From NCBI GenBank assembly GCA_964433635.1, contig CAYSSG010000001.1, positions 62,001 to 126,000 on the forward strand: DNA of 64,000 bases, read 5' to 3'. The stretch is from CAYSSG01 sp964433635 (GTDB lineage: Bacteria; Atribacterota; Phoenicimicrobiia; Phoenicimicrobiales; Stramentimicrobiaceae). The notes beneath the pieces were generated by a model, which was not told the origin of the DNA, made no database searches, and worked only from the letters and a program-made list of their open reading frames with translations. Shown here piece by piece: positions 62,092-64,000 of the stretch (the stretch's first letter is position 1; every line of letters starts with the position of its first letter). The translations under genes and the position numbers were made by a program.

Positions 62092-64000
62092 ATGGAAAAG
62101 AAAAAAGCTTATTATATTACCACCCCCATTTATTATGTGAATGATGTACCACATATCGGACATGCCTATACCACCATTGCTGCTGACACCATGGCCCGGT
62201 TTAAACGGCTCCGAGGTTTTGATGTACTCTTTGCTACCGGTACAGATGAGCATGGTCAGAAAATTGCGAAATCGGCGGAAAAAATGGGAATGAAGCCCTT
62301 AGAACTTGCTGATCGCGTTGTAGCCAAGTTTAAAAATCTCTGGCCTATCTTACACATTAAGCCGGATGATTTTATCCGCACGACAGAGAAGCGGCATGAA
62401 GATGTTGTACAGAAAATATTTAATAAATTATATGAAAAGGGTGATATTTATAAGGGAGAGTATGAGGGGTGGTATTGTGTCCCCTGTGAGACTTTCTGGC
62501 CTGAAAGCCAGATAGACGGGAACAAATGCCCGGATTGCGGTCGCCCAATTGAGAAATTCAAAGAGGAAAGCTACTTTTTTAAGATGAGTCATTACCAGGA
62601 TCAATTACTGAAGCATATTCAAGATCATCCGGATTGTATTCAGCCTGAATCCAGAAAAAATGAGATTGTAAGTTTTATACAACAGGGCTTAAAGGATCAG
62701 AGTGTTACCAGAACCAAGTCCAGTTTGAATTGGGGAATTGATGTGCCTTTTGATTCCAGTCATGTCATTTATGTCTGGTTTGATGCCCTGATTAATTACG
62801 TGACGGTTGCCGGGTATGGCCTTGATGAAGAAAAGTTTCATTTTTATTGGCCTGAAGCGGTACATCTCATCGGCAAAGATATCGTGAGGTTTCATACCAT
62901 TATCTGGTTTACCATGCTCATGGCTGCCGATATTCCTCCTCCGAGAATGGTTTTTTCACATGGCTGGTGGACGATCGAAGGTGAAAAGATGTCAAAATCA
63001 AAGGGGAATGTAATCGACCCCTATCAGGTTGCAGAAGAATTTGACGCTGATGCCTTCAGATACTTTCTGCTCAGGGAACTTTCTTTTGGTCAGGATGGCA
63101 ATTTTTCCAGGAAATTAATGATTCAGCGAATTAACTATGATTTGGCTAATGACCTTGGTAATTTACTCAGTCGTACCGTAGCGATGGTAAGAATGTTCTG
63201 TAACGGGAATATACCTTCCCCTGGCGGGGAAGAAGAATTATACGACATAGAATTACGTCAGCTGGCAGCAGATACCGTAGAAGCGGTCATCGGAGAAATG
63301 GACCAGATGTCTTTTAATCTCGCCCTGGAGAGCATATGGACACTGATAAGAAGGACAAACAAGTATATCGATCAGACTGAACCCTGGTTACTGGGAAAAG
63401 AAAAGGGTAAAACCGAACGATTAAGCAGCGTTGTTTACTGTCTGGCAGAATCTTTGCGTATCATCTCTTTGTTGGTCTATCCCTTCATGCCCCGGACAGC
63501 ATTGAAGATGTGGCATCAATTAGGTTTGGAAGAGGATATGGAAAAATTGAATATTCCGGATGATACACGATGGGGAAAATTGGAACCCGGTACCAGTGTA
63601 AATCCTGGCGAGAATTTGTTCCCCAGAATTGAGGAAGGTAAAAAGGTAATTCAGAAAAAACATTCAGAAGACATTCAAGTCATGCCTACTGTTTCCATAG
63701 AGGAATTTAAAAGATTGGATTTGAGGGTCGGTCAGGTCATTTCAGCAGAGGATATACCGGGTGCAGAAAAACTGCTGAAAATAGAGGTTGATTTTAGAGA
63801 GGAGAAGAGGACCCTGGTTGCCGGGATAAAAAAGCATTATTCACCTGATTCTCTTGTCGGTAAGAATATTATCGTTGTCTTTAATTTAGCGCCTGCTGAG
63901 ATAAGAGGAATTCAATCCCAGGGAATGCTCTTAGCAGCTTCGGATAGCAATCAGGTAGTCCTTTTGACTACTGACAAGACTGTTGCTCCGGGGAGCAGAA
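62092..64000 (+). CDS. metG: Methionyl-tRNA synthetase, 3' end cut by window
   Basis: 636 codons are present, open at the end of the window. YYITTPIYYVNDVPHIGHAY carries the HIGH motif; CVPC and CPDC form one zinc knuckle (about 126-150); EKMSKSKG is the KMSKS loop. The anticodon-binding helical domain follows, then a C-terminal EMAPII/tRNA-binding domain (FKRLDLRVGQVISAE ... SQGMLLAAS) that dimerises the enzyme. Only a few residues should be missing. ATG with AGGAG upstream, 11 bases after rsmI. Confidence 0.96.
   Translation, partial: MEKKKAYYITTPIYYVNDVPHIGHAYTTIAADTMARFKRLRGFDVLFATGTDEHGQKIAKSAEKMGMKPLELADRVVAKFKNLWPILHIKPDDFIRTTEKRHEDVVQKIFNKLYEKGDIYKGEYEGWYCVPCETFWPESQIDGNKCPDCGRPIEKFKEESYFFKMSHYQDQLLKHIQDHPDCIQPESRKNEIVSFIQQGLKDQSVTRTKSSLNWGIDVPFDSSHVIYVWFDALINYVTVAGYGLDEEKFHFYWPEAVHLIGKDIVRFHTIIWFTMLMAADIPPPRMVFSHGWWTIEGEKMSKSKGNVIDPYQVAEEFDADAFRYFLLRELSFGQDGNFSRKLMIQRINYDLANDLGNLLSRTVAMVRMFCNGNIPSPGGEEELYDIELRQLAADTVEAVIGEMDQMSFNLALESIWTLIRRTNKYIDQTEPWLLGKEKGKTERLSSVVYCLAESLRIISLLVYPFMPRTALKMWHQLGLEEDMEKLNIPDDTRWGKLEPGTSVNPGENLFPRIEEGKKVIQKKHSEDIQVMPTVSIEEFKRLDLRVGQVISAEDIPGAEKLLKIEVDFREEKRTLVAGIKKHYSPDSLVGKNIIVVFNLAPAEIRGIQSQGMLLAASDSNQVVLLTTDKTVAPGSR

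Overview
The window is an AT-rich, gene-dense bacterial chromosome segment with about 57 protein genes and three tRNA genes. It holds almost only housekeeping and core metabolic genes. I see no rRNA, CRISPR array, prophage or insertion sequence. A run of exactly 100 Ns (43494-43593) marks a scaffold gap, so this is a draft assembly, probably of metagenomic or single-cell origin. Promoters are ordinary sigma-70/sigma-A type (TTGACA/TATAAT, 17-18 bp spacers) and ribosome binding sites are strong AGGAGG types. TTG and GTG starts are frequent.

Organism: gene order and content are monoderm/Firmicutes-like. The orders rho-rpmE-tdk-(thyX)-prfA-prmC-ywlE-rpiB-upp-(comEB)-mnaA and tmk-holB-ricT-trmN6-rsmI-metG match Bacillus/Clostridium blocks as I remember them. 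Rubredoxin plus a flavodiiron protein, a PPi-type phosphofructokinase and GatCAB suggest a fermenting anaerobe. A deep uncultured lineage such as Atribacterota is a guess from overall flavour. No 16S gene is present to settle it.

Layout: 1-5.6 kb has tRNA-Pro, threonine synthase, a COG2509 flavoprotein, tRNA-Gly, a VanW protein and an exported aspartoacylase-like protein. 5.7-12.6 kb has a membrane-anchored parvulin (minus strand), ligA and gatCAB. 12.6-18 kb has rubredoxin, flavodiiron protein, a secreted hypothetical, an MFS transporter and a MuiA-like (DUF4139-type) protein. 18.2-24 kb has an unknown minus-strand gene pair, a LOG-like protein, a remarkable RNase H/SWIM/2-hydroxyacid dehydrogenase fusion, and hflKC on the minus strand. 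24.3-33.7 kb has fba, PPi-type pfk, dnaE, tRNA-Leu, polA and coaE. 33.8-43.3 kb has uvrB, uvrA, a short uvrC, a gamma carbonic anhydrase, a double HARE-HTH protein and a metallo-hydrolase. 43.3-43.8 kb is repeat-rich and contains the gap. 43.8-55.2 kb has pyrG, a nucleotidyltransferase, rho, rpmE and the long nucleotide/translation block. 55.3-64 kb has a rhomboid, a degenerate PfkB kinase with a CBS protein, the tmk-holB-ricT-trmN6-rsmI block and metG, which runs off the end.

Working together: nucleotide supply (pyrG, tdk, thyX, comEB, upp, tmk), DNA synthesis and repair (dnaE, polA, holB, ligA, uvrBAC) and translation (gatCAB, prfA, prmC, rpmE, rsmI, trmN6, metG) dominate. The most novel items are the triple fusion at 20253-21902, the HARE-HTH protein at 41121-42662, the PfkB-like protein lacking its usual catalytic Asp, and two families of intergenic repeats.
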